From Bacteroidota bacterium (GTDB lineage: Bacteria > Bacteroidota > Bacteroidia > Bacteroidales > VadinHA17), in NCBI GenBank assembly GCA_011049175.1, contig DSCJ01000089.1, forward strand, positions 1 through 49,119: a DNA stretch of 49,119 nt. Reading direction: 5' to 3'. A model generated the notes under the pieces. It saw nothing but the letters and a program-made list of their open reading frames with translations. It made no database searches and had not been told where the DNA came from. This document shows, in pieces, positions 7,477-14,949 of this stretch. Both the position numbers and the translations under genes were made by a program. Position 1 is the first letter of the stretch, and each line of letters begins with the position of its first letter.

Positions 7477-10029
7477 TTAGAAATTGATTTTCAGGCTGAT
7501 CATCCAGGAACGGCCCCAGCCGTAATACACCTCGGCACTGGTCCAGTCGTGCGTACCTCCATCTGTGGCATCAGAAATGTATTCGGTGTCGAATACATTA
7601 TTTACATTTCCCACCAGGGTAGCCTGGTAGGGTCCCATATCGAAACGGTAACTCATGAAGAGGTCGGTCAGATGATAGGAAGGCATTTGCCAGGCATCGG
7701 GGTTCACACCGTCGGCCGGTTCAGTGGTGCGGTCTTCCGGATTGAAATAAGCAAACAATTTGTCATAGTAGTTCCAGTCGGCTCCGAATTTCAGTCCGGC
7801 CAGCAGTTCATAGGAAGCGCTGGCGGCTGCCGTTATCTGGGCGGCATCGCCTACATGCACATCCTTGATGTATACCGAACGGGTCATGATCAGGTTCTGG
7901 CTGTCGTCAAAGAACTGGACATCGATCAAATCGTTCATCCAGCGCCAGTCGGCCAGCGATGCCATTCCTTTGATATCGAGCTTGCTGATGGGCTTCATCT
8001 GGAAGTCGATTTCAATTCCTTTATGCATGGCATTGATGCCGGTCATGTTGGCAAACTGATCCACTCCTTCCACGGTATAGCCGAATACCCTTGATTTATC
8101 TTTCCAGGTGGTGTAGTAAGCATTCACATTGGCCGAGAGGATTCCGCTGCGGAAACCGTATCCCACTTCGAACGACAGGACCTTTTCATTGGGGGCATCC
8201 GAGTTCGCATCATTGGTGTAGTTGTAGAATACCGTGCGGAAATCGGGCTGGTTTTCGAAATAACCTGCATTAAGGAACACATTGTGTGCTCCGGTGAGGT
8301 TGTAGTTGGCTCCGCCCTTGATGCTGTATCCCGGGAAATGGTAAAACGTGGTTGCCGCACCGTTTCCGTCATGCTGTTCCAGGAAATATTCCACCCTCTG
8401 GTAGGATTTGTTGGAAAATGCTCCGGAAAGGAAGGCCGTGAGCTGTCCGAAGTCGGCTTCTGCCTGTCCGAATACCCCTTCCCACAAGACGATTCCGTCG
8501 TTGTAGTAATCGATCACATCACCAACAAAAGCCGCTTTATTGGGATGGTTCACGTCGCCGGTTTCCAGGTAATACTCCCCTCCCAGCAGGTCGATCACTT
8601 CGCGGTAGTGTTCGCCTTTGTAATAACGCAGGTCGATCCCCCCGATCAGGCTGAGCCAGTCCATTTCATAGGTGGCTGATGAAATCAGTCCGGTCCAGAA
8701 ATGATTGTTCACCGACGACCTCATGATGGTTTCCGCCCCGCTGGCTCCGGCAGCGATGTTCTCACTAACCACCCGGTCGATGTCGGGCTGGTTTTCACGC
8801 AGGTAATCGGGATTGTAAAATTTATTTTCTCCCAGCGGCCCCGTTCCACCCCCGGTTCCGATGGAAAGATAGGCGGCGGTGGAAATATTCAGGTCTTCGT
8901 TCACATCCCAGAAATGGTTCAGGATGCCCATGGGCTTGTGATAATAATTCTTTCTTATGTGGTACACCTCACCGTTTTTGTAACCCCAGTCGGAGTTATA
9001 CCTGATGTTGTTGATCTGTGGATCTTTGTAGGTGTCGATGTACATTCGGGTACTTCTCTGCCCGTGCCACTGGGGGGCTCCGAACAGGGAAAAAGCCAGC
9101 CGGTGCTGGTTGTTTACCAGTTTGGACACATTCAGGTAATATGAATACGATTCGAACTGGGTTCCGTCAACATAGCCGTCACCGGCTGTCCGGGCCAGTG
9201 AAATGGTGGTGGCCCAGTTGTTGTCGGTAAGACCTGATGACAGAGTGAAGCCCAGTTTTCCATAGTTGTCGTTTCCCAGTCCGTAGTAAATATTTCCCCC
9301 GGCTTCGGCATCGGTGGTTTTTGTCAGAATATTGATGGTTCCGCCCAGCGAGGGGATAGCGATCTTTGAAGCGCCCAGTCCGCGTTGCACCTGCATGGTA
9401 CGGGTTACTTCCGAGAGGCCGGCCCAGTTCGACCAGTAAACCCATCCGTTTTCCATGTCGTTTACCGGTACTCCGTTGATCATCACAGCCGAGTTCCGGG
9501 CATTGAATCCCCGGATATTGACGCGTGAATCGCCGAAAGCTCCTCCCTGCTTGGTGGCGTATATGCCGGGAGTTGATTTCAGGATTTCGGGATATTCCTG
9601 CATGCCCAGCCGGGTTTCGATCATTTCGGGCATGATGTTGGAAACGGGCACCGGGGTTTTGCGGTCAATGGCAATATTGGCAAAAACCGCCACTTCTGCC
9701 AGACCCACCGCATCGCTTTCCAGTTCAATGGTTCCCAGGTCTATCTCCCTTCCGTTCAGGTTAACGGGAATTTCTTCAGGCAACATGCCCACGAAGGAAA
9801 TGACCAGGGTTTGCTCACCCTGTACCCGGGTTTGCAATACAAAATGACCTTCCAGGTTGGCTACGGTTCCCACCGTTGTGCCTTTCAGGTACACGTTGGC
9901 TCCGATCACCGGCTCGCCAGCCGCATCGATAATCGTGCCCCTGACCGTGGAAGTGACCTGCCCGTAGGACCATAATCCTGCGAGAAGAAACACCCCGGTC
10001 AACAGAATGGATTTCATAGTGATTCTCAT
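7477..10029 (-). CDS. TonB-dependent outer-membrane receptor with carboxypeptidase-like N-terminal domain
   Basis: Predicted outer-membrane barrel that imports an unknown ligand using TonB energy. The signal peptide (MRITMKSILLTGVFLLAGLW) is followed by a carboxypeptidase-D regulatory-like beta-sandwich (GTIIDAAGEPVIGANVYLKG), a plug domain (INGVPVNDMENGWVYWSNWA, GLGASKIAIPSLGGTINILT) and a barrel ending in an aromatic strand (SWMISLKINF). The reading frame stays open to ATG 10077, but a TATCTTTG promoter element at 10075-10082 would place that codon upstream of the transcript. ATG 10029 (or 10017) therefore fits better. The gene heads a two-gene operon with the repeat lipoprotein, in place of a canonical SusD partner. 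The substrate cannot be read from the sequence. Confidence 0.88.
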   Translation of the reverse strand: MRITMKSILLTGVFLLAGLWSYGQVTSTVRGTIIDAAGEPVIGANVYLKGTTVGTVANLEGHFVLQTRVQGEQTLVISFVGMLPEEIPVNLNGREIDLGTIELESDAVGLAEVAVFANIAIDRKTPVPVSNIMPEMIETRLGMQEYPEILKSTPGIYATKQGGAFGDSRVNIRGFNARNSAVMINGVPVNDMENGWVYWSNWAGLSEVTRTMQVQRGLGASKIAIPSLGGTINILTKTTDAEAGGNIYYGLGNDNYGKLGFTLSSGLTDNNWATTISLARTAGDGYVDGTQFESYSYYLNVSKLVNNQHRLAFSLFGAPQWHGQRSTRMYIDTYKDPQINNIRYNSDWGYKNGEVYHIRKNYYHKPMGILNHFWDVNEDLNISTAAYLSIGTGGGTGPLGENKFYNPDYLRENQPDIDRVVSENIAAGASGAETIMRSSVNNHFWTGLISSATYEMDWLSLIGGIDLRYYKGEHYREVIDLLGGEYYLETGDVNHPNKAAFVGDVIDYYNDGIVLWEGVFGQAEADFGQLTAFLSGAFSNKSYQRVEYFLEQHDGNGAATTFYHFPGYSIKGGANYNLTGAHNVFLNAGYFENQPDFRTVFYNYTNDANSDAPNEKVLSFEVGYGFRSGILSANVNAYYTTWKDKSRVFGYTVEGVDQFANMTGINAMHKGIEIDFQMKPISKLDIKGMASLADWRWMNDLIDVQFFDDSQNLIMTRSVYIKDVHVGDAAQITAAASASYELLAGLKFGADWNYYDKLFAYFNPEDRTTEPADGVNPDAWQMPSYHLTDLFMSYRFDMGPYQATLVGNVNNVFDTEYISDATDGGTHDWTSAEVYYGWGRSWMISLKINF

Positions 10030-10074
10030 ACGTTGGGTTTTAAGGTTAGATATTGCTGATTTGATTTCATAAGA

Positions 10075-10082
10075 CAAAGATA
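10075..10082 (-). promoter_or_regulatory. Candidate -7 element of the receptor operon
   Basis: The minus strand reads TATCTTTG, the preferred Bacteroidota -7 sequence, 45 bases before ATG 10029. This argues against the upstream ATG at 10077. No clear -33 match was found. Confidence 0.5.
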
Positions 10083-10142
10083 GGTCGATGGAACATCACG
10101 GCTCGTGAAATCAGGGTTAAGACGGTATGAAAAAAATGTAAA

Positions 10143-10205
10143 ATGCCTTCTGAGGGTGGATAGTTTATTAACAGGCAAATGAATGGGGTCGAAGGCAGAA
10201 GGCAT
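10143..10205 (-). other. Ten-base inverted repeat between waaA and the receptor
   Basis: ATGCCTTCTG (10143-10152) and CAGAAGGCAT (10196-10205) are perfect inverted copies 43 bases apart. On the minus strand the second arm is followed by ATTTTACA and a run of Ts. It may act as a long-looped terminator of waaA or as a site upstream of the receptor promoter. Confidence 0.3.
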
Positions 10206-10328
10206 GTTAAAACTAAATTATTTTAATATATAAATATTTACAGCAAATAGACAAAAAAAACATATAATCACCGGCAGGCGGAAATTTATATGCGTGGATA
10301 AAGATAAGTGAAAAACCCCGTTCCCCGT

Positions 10329-11564
10329 TCAATAAGAATTCAACAATTTACCAACAATTTTTTCAGTGGCTCCGGCGGATTCCCGGACAAAGGTTACTGC
10401 CGCTTTGCCGCTGCTGGTAATTGTTTCAGGCTGGCTGGCCAGGATATTAAACCGGGTTTTCAACTCTGAATAATTATTCACGGCAAACCCTCCTCCCCGT
10501 TTAACCAGTTCCACTGCTTCCCGGAAAGGCCGGTAACGGGGGCCGAATACCACAGGTATGCCATATACGGCGGCTTCCAGTACATTATGGATGCCTCTGC
10601 CGAAACCTCCGCCAACATAAGCCAGGGAGGCGTAGCGGTAAAGGGAAGAAAGCATGCCGATATTGTCGATGACGAGCAGGCGGCATGCTTCCGGGTTGGT
10701 TTCACCGGCCTTTGAATACCTGCAGGCCGGAACAAGTGATTGTTCCAGGATATTGCGTATGTGTTGTTCGTGGATCTCATGAGGAGCAACGATCCATTTC
10801 CATGGATTTTTTTCCTCGTGCAGGTATTTCAGCAGCATTTCCTCGTCGGGCGGCCAGGTACTCCCGGCCACCAGGATTTTGCTGCCCGAGGCAAAACGTT
10901 CCACCCATTCGATCCTTTTTGCCTGGCCGGCAATATCTGCCACCCGGTCGAAGCGGGTGTCGCCTGCAACCGATACCCTGGTAATACCCATGCGGGCCAG
11001 CCTCTTCTTAGAATCTTCGTCCTGTACGAACAGGTGATCGAAACAATGCAGCACTTTTCGGTAGCTCCGGCCGTACCATTTCAGAAAAGGATGGTTTTCT
11101 CTTATGATCACCGATATTCCGTAAAGGGGAATCCCTCTGTGTGCAACGGTTTTCAGATAATGACGCCAGAACTCATATTTGACAAATACCGCCATGCGTG
11201 GTTTGACCAGGGAAATAAATTTTTTTACGTTCCAGGGAAAATCGAACGGCAGGTAACATACCAGGTCGGCCCCGGGGTAATCTTTTCTCACTTCATAGCC
11301 TGAGGGAGAAAAAAACGTGAGCAGGATACCCGTACCGGGCCTTTCTTCCCTGAGCCTATCCATGACAGGCCGTCCCTGTTCAAATTCTCCCAGCGAGGCA
11401 CAGTGGAACCAGATCCATTGTTCTTTTTTCGTGATACCCTTCCTGAGCTGGCTGAACACACTCCTGCGACCGGTGAGCATGCGGGATGCTTTCCGGTTAA
11501 AAGGGGCGGAAACCAGGATTCCGATATAATACAGTGCGATTATCAGGGTATATATAACAGTCAT
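10329..11564 (-). CDS. waaA: 3-deoxy-D-manno-octulosonic acid (Kdo) transferase
   Basis: Adds Kdo from CMP-Kdo to the lipid A precursor at the inner membrane, the first step of lipopolysaccharide core assembly. The 411-residue protein begins with a membrane-anchoring hydrophobic helix (TVIYTLIIALYYIGI). It follows the GT30 pattern: HCASLGEFEQGRPV with the catalytic base region, VKYEFWRHYL, VAGDTRFDRV linking the two domains, and a C-terminal nucleotide-binding part (AYVGGGFGRGIHNVLEAAVY, P-V-FGPRY). ATG 11564 is preferred over 11585 because it starts directly at the membrane helix. It is followed on the same strand by the receptor operon, about 300 bases away, and lies 48 bases downstream of alanine dehydrogenase, so it may be the last gene of the porW-porX-tsaE-ald run. 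Confidence 0.92.
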   Translation of the reverse strand: MTVIYTLIIALYYIGILVSAPFNRKASRMLTGRRSVFSQLRKGITKKEQWIWFHCASLGEFEQGRPVMDRLREERPGTGILLTFFSPSGYEVRKDYPGADLVCYLPFDFPWNVKKFISLVKPRMAVFVKYEFWRHYLKTVAHRGIPLYGISVIIRENHPFLKWYGRSYRKVLHCFDHLFVQDEDSKKRLARMGITRVSVAGDTRFDRVADIAGQAKRIEWVERFASGSKILVAGSTWPPDEEMLLKYLHEEKNPWKWIVAPHEIHEQHIRNILEQSLVPACRYSKAGETNPEACRLLVIDNIGMLSSLYRYASLAYVGGGFGRGIHNVLEAAVYGIPVVFGPRYRPFREAVELVKRGGGFAVNNYSELKTRFNILASQPETITSSGKAAVTFVRESAGATEKIVGKLLNSY

Positions 11565-11612
11565 GACCCGTGAATGTGGGTGCAAAGTAAGAAAATATTC
11601 CCTGAATATCCT

Positions 11613-12821
11613 TCAGAATGCAGCCAGTAGCAGATCCAGGTCTTTTGATTGCATTCCGAACATTTTCCCTATATGCTGGCTGGTAAGGATTCCATTGAAC
11701 AGATAGACTCCCCGGCGCAGGCCCGGATCTTCCTTGAGTATTTGTTTGATACCACCGGCCTCTCCAATTTCCAGCAGGATGGGCGTAAAAACGTTACTCA
11801 GGGCAATGGAAGCGGTACGCGCCACCCGTGAAGGGATGTTGGGTACACAGTAATGGATCACCCCGTGCCGGGTATATACGGGATCCTTATGCGTACGGCA
11901 TTCCGAGGTTTCCACACAGCCTCCCTGGTCGATGCTGATATCCACAATGACCGATCCCTTTTTCATTCCCATAACCATTTCTTCGGTAATGAAATAACGG
12001 GAGTCTTTATCCACCTGGTGAACGGCTCCGATCAGCACATCGGCTGAGCGGAGCGCTTTCTGAAGCACACGAGGGTGGAATACCGAGGTGGAAATCCGCT
12101 CTCCTATATAATTCTGCAGCTTCCTCAGCCTGTGCACCGAATGGTCAAACACTTTCACCATGGCGCCCAGTCCCAGGGCTGCCCGGGTGGCATATTCACC
12201 GGCCGTTCCGGCACCCAGTACAATCACTTCGGCAGGGGTTATCCCCGTAATGCCTCCCAGCAAAACGCCCTTTCCGTCGTGTACGTTACTGAGGTGTTCG
12301 GCAGCGATCTGTACCGAGGCAATGCCTGCAATCTCACTCATGGAACGGACAACGGGATAACTGTTGTATTTGTCTTTGATATCTTCATAGGCTATAGCGG
12401 TCATCCGTTTAGCTATGAGTTTTCTGATATACGATTCCTTCTGGCCGGGAAGGTGAAGTGCTGAAATCACCACCTGGTTCCCATTAAGCAGTTCGCTTTC
12501 CTCGGTCGTAAGCGGCGCAACCTTTAAAATTACATCGGCCCGGAATACCTCTTCCCTCTTGGAAATGGTTCCCCCGCATTCACTGTAATCGGTATTCAGG
12601 TAGCTGGCTTCTTTTCCGGCATTTTCCTCAATCAGTACCTGGTGTCCGTTGTTCACCAGCAGTTCTACCGCTTCCGGGGTAACGGGAACCCGGCTTTCAT
12701 GGCGGTTTGATTCCCTGGGGATCCCGATCGACATACTGGCCTTTTTCTTTCCTACTTCCAGCATTTCTTCCTGGGGCATCAGCCTGGAATTTCCCAGGGA
12801 AAAGGAAGATTTTTCCTCCAT
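11613..12821 (-). CDS. ald: Alanine dehydrogenase
   Basis: Interconverts L-alanine and pyruvate plus ammonia with NAD(H). The 402-residue protein belongs to the alanine dehydrogenase/pyridine nucleotide transhydrogenase family. It has an N-terminal substrate domain (GIPRESNRHESRVPVTPEAV, with the conserved Arg and Lys/His region) and a Rossmann site GAGTAG (203-208). C-terminal motifs are VDISIDQGGCVETS and HYCVPNIPSRVARTAS, both hallmark sequences. An extra N-terminal segment of about 30 residues precedes the usual start, and internal Met codons at residues 15, 20 and 30 are possible alternative starts. It lies 61 bases downstream of tsaE on the same strand. Ald next to tsaE and porX is an arrangement I recall from other Bacteroidota. 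Confidence 0.9.
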   Translation of the reverse strand: MEEKSSFSLGNSRLMPQEEMLEVGKKKASMSIGIPRESNRHESRVPVTPEAVELLVNNGHQVLIEENAGKEASYLNTDYSECGGTISKREEVFRADVILKVAPLTTEESELLNGNQVVISALHLPGQKESYIRKLIAKRMTAIAYEDIKDKYNSYPVVRSMSEIAGIASVQIAAEHLSNVHDGKGVLLGGITGITPAEVIVLGAGTAGEYATRAALGLGAMVKVFDHSVHRLRKLQNYIGERISTSVFHPRVLQKALRSADVLIGAVHQVDKDSRYFITEEMVMGMKKGSVIVDISIDQGGCVETSECRTHKDPVYTRHGVIHYCVPNIPSRVARTASIALSNVFTPILLEIGEAGGIKQILKEDPGLRRGVYLFNGILTSQHIGKMFGMQSKDLDLLLAAF

Positions 12822-12882
12822 GGTATCTGACTTGTGTTGAAATGGTTAAAAGTAATACAAATCGGGGGTATTGACAAACAAT

Positions 12883-13353
12883 TCAGCCCGTGTCTTTTTC
12901 CCGGCTGACCCTGACCCGGCGAAGGTCTGTATCATCTACTGAAATTTCCACCCACACGGATTCCGGTGGTAACAGGTGTTTTACAGGTTCAGGCCATTCA
13001 ATAAAACACCAGGATCCGCTGTAGAGATAATCTTCATACCCCAGGGCATATACCTCTTCCAGGGATTTTATCCTGAAGAAATCCATGTGGTACACCGTCT
13101 CCGAGTTCCGGGATCGGTATTCGTAAATGATGGCGAAGGTGGGGCTGGCCACAACATCGGCTACTTCCAGCTGCCGGCAGATTTCCTTGATCAGGGTGGT
13201 TTTGCCCGAACCCATAGGTCCGCTGAAGGCAATCACCCTGTGGTTGCCGGCGAAATGCAGCAATCTCCGGGAAAATTCCTTCCATTCTTCCGGGGAAGAA
13301 ATGCAGGCTGTCCAGTGTTTTGCTTCTGCAGAATTTTTCATGGCGGGAGTCAT
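12883..13353 (-). CDS. tsaE: TsaE, ATPase of the t6A tRNA-modification complex
   Basis: Energises the TsaBD complex that places threonylcarbamoyl on A37 of ANN-decoding tRNAs. The 156-residue protein has a Walker A motif GPMGSGKTT (about 45-53), SPTFAIIYEY, HMDFFRI and a following EEVYALGYEDY segment with the acidic residues of the family, and FIEWPEPV. Length is normal. Its ATG overlaps the porX stop codon (ATGA, 13350-13353), so the two genes are translationally coupled. An alternative start is the Met at residue 5. Confidence 0.93.
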   Translation of the reverse strand: MTPAMKNSAEAKHWTACISSPEEWKEFSRRLLHFAGNHRVIAFSGPMGSGKTTLIKEICRQLEVADVVASPTFAIIYEYRSRNSETVYHMDFFRIKSLEEVYALGYEDYLYSGSWCFIEWPEPVKHLLPPESVWVEISVDDTDLRRVRVSREKDTG

Positions 13354-14906
13354 GAACGGGGGGTTAGAACAATGAGTGGGACCATCATTTCTTCCAGTGA
13401 TATCCCCCCGTGCTGGAAAGTGTTCCTGAAAAAACCGGCATAGTAATTGAAATTTTTCGGAAAGACCATAAAATCGTCATTCCGGGCGAATATAAACCGC
13501 GAGGTAAGCTGGGTTTTGGGCAGGTGGACTTTTTCAGGATCGGTTACTTCGAATACTTCCCTGGGGTTGTAATTCAGATTTTTACCGGTCTTATACCTGA
13601 GGTTGGTGGACGATTCGCGATCGCCCACCACCTTGATGGGATTGTTCACCCGTATGCTTCCATGATCGGTGGTGAGGATCAGTGTAAAATTTTCCGCTGA
13701 AATTTCCCTGATGAGGTCAAGAAGGGAAGAATGCCTGAACCAGGAAAGGCTGAGGGAGCGGAAGGCCGGTTCGTCCGATGCCAATTCTTTGATCATCTCC
13801 ACCTCGGTACGGGCATGTGAAACCATATCGACAAAATTGTATACCACCACATTGAGTGGGAATGCCTTCATATCCTGCCATTGTTCCACCAGCTTGTGTC
13901 CTTCGGCCAGGTTTCCCACCTTTTCGTAGCGAAAAGGGATGCTCATACCGAGGCGGGTGAGTTGCCGTTTCAACAGTTCCCCCTCGTGAATGTTTTTGCT
14001 TCCGGGCTCGTCTTCGAATTTCCACAGCTCGGGATGGTGTTTCATGATCTCCAGGGGCATCAGTCCCGAAAACAGGGCGTTTCGTGCATAATGGGTGCAG
14101 GTGGGAAGAATGCTGCAGTACAGGTCCTCACTGGCAATGTTCATGTGTTCGGCAAATATGGGAGCCATGGCCTTCCATTGGTCCAGTCTGAGGTTGTCTA
14201 TCAGGATAAAGAGGATTTTTTCATGGTTTTGCAGTCGCGGAACTACAACCTGTTTGAAAACTCCCGGCGAGAGAAGGGGTTTTTCCCGTGGGGCTTTCTC
14301 AAACCAGTGGGGATAACTGGTGGTAATGTATTTCCCGAAACTCCGGTTTGCCTCGTATTTCTGTGTTCGCAGCACCTCGCTCATCCCGGTGTCTCCGTGC
14401 TTTTCCAGCTCCAGCTCCCAGTAAACCAGTTGCCGGTAAATTTCCTTCCAGTCGTCAAAACCGGCAGCCACATTGATCAGGCGGCTGATCTTACCGAACT
14501 GCAACTGGTAACCTGAAGTGGTTTTTTCACTTACCAGTCGCTTCTGATCCATGTGTTTCTTGATGGTGAGCAGGATTTGTTTGGGATGAACGGGCTTGAT
14601 GAGGTAGTCGGTAATGCGGGAGCCGATGGCCTCGTCCATGATTTCCTCCGCTTCGTTTTTGGTGATCATTACCACCGCAAGACCGGGGGAAATATCCTTA
14701 ATGATTTCCAGGGTTTCCAATCCGCTGATCCCCGGCATATGTTCGTCGAGGAATACCAGGTCGAAAACAGAGGATTTTACCAGTTGAATGGCTTCGTTTC
14801 CGTTTGTGGCCGTTACCACCTCGTATCCTTTCTCTTTCAGGAAAAGCACATGGGCCCGCAACAGGTCTATTTCATCATCAACCCATAACAGCCGTATCTT
14901 CTTCAT
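13350..14906 (-). CDS. porX: PorX-type response regulator with PglZ/alkaline-phosphatase-like domain
   Basis: Two-component regulator linked to type IX secretion. Residues 1-120 form a receiver domain with acidic pair Asp10-Asp11, phospho-acceptor Asp54 (FLDEHMPG) and the conserved lysine in DYLIKPVHP. The rest is a PglZ/alkaline-phosphatase-superfamily domain: FILIDNLRLDQW with the first metal-binding aspartate, LPTCTHYARNALFSG with the likely nucleophile Thr, and LTTDHGSIRV with the second metal site. Characterised PorX proteins have the same architecture, and the PglZ part hydrolyses phosphodiesters in vitro. The gene follows porW/sprE by 43 bases and overlaps tsaE by four bases. Its sensor kinase partner (PorY) is not in the window. 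At 518 residues it has normal length. Confidence 0.92.
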   Translation of the reverse strand: MKKIRLLWVDDEIDLLRAHVLFLKEKGYEVVTATNGNEAIQLVKSSVFDLVFLDEHMPGISGLETLEIIKDISPGLAVVMITKNEAEEIMDEAIGSRITDYLIKPVHPKQILLTIKKHMDQKRLVSEKTTSGYQLQFGKISRLINVAAGFDDWKEIYRQLVYWELELEKHGDTGMSEVLRTQKYEANRSFGKYITTSYPHWFEKAPREKPLLSPGVFKQVVVPRLQNHEKILFILIDNLRLDQWKAMAPIFAEHMNIASEDLYCSILPTCTHYARNALFSGLMPLEIMKHHPELWKFEDEPGSKNIHEGELLKRQLTRLGMSIPFRYEKVGNLAEGHKLVEQWQDMKAFPLNVVVYNFVDMVSHARTEVEMIKELASDEPAFRSLSLSWFRHSSLLDLIREISAENFTLILTTDHGSIRVNNPIKVVGDRESSTNLRYKTGKNLNYNPREVFEVTDPEKVHLPKTQLTSRFIFARNDDFMVFPKNFNYYAGFFRNTFQHGGISLEEMMVPLIVLTPRS

Positions 14907-14949
14907 ACCGGTACCACACTTTTTTCAAACAAAACGGAACAGTTCAGAG

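Noticed and set aside
10029-10077. ATG 10077 as receptor start
   Set aside because: Lies at or before the predicted transcription start; the signal peptide begins at 10029 or 10017.
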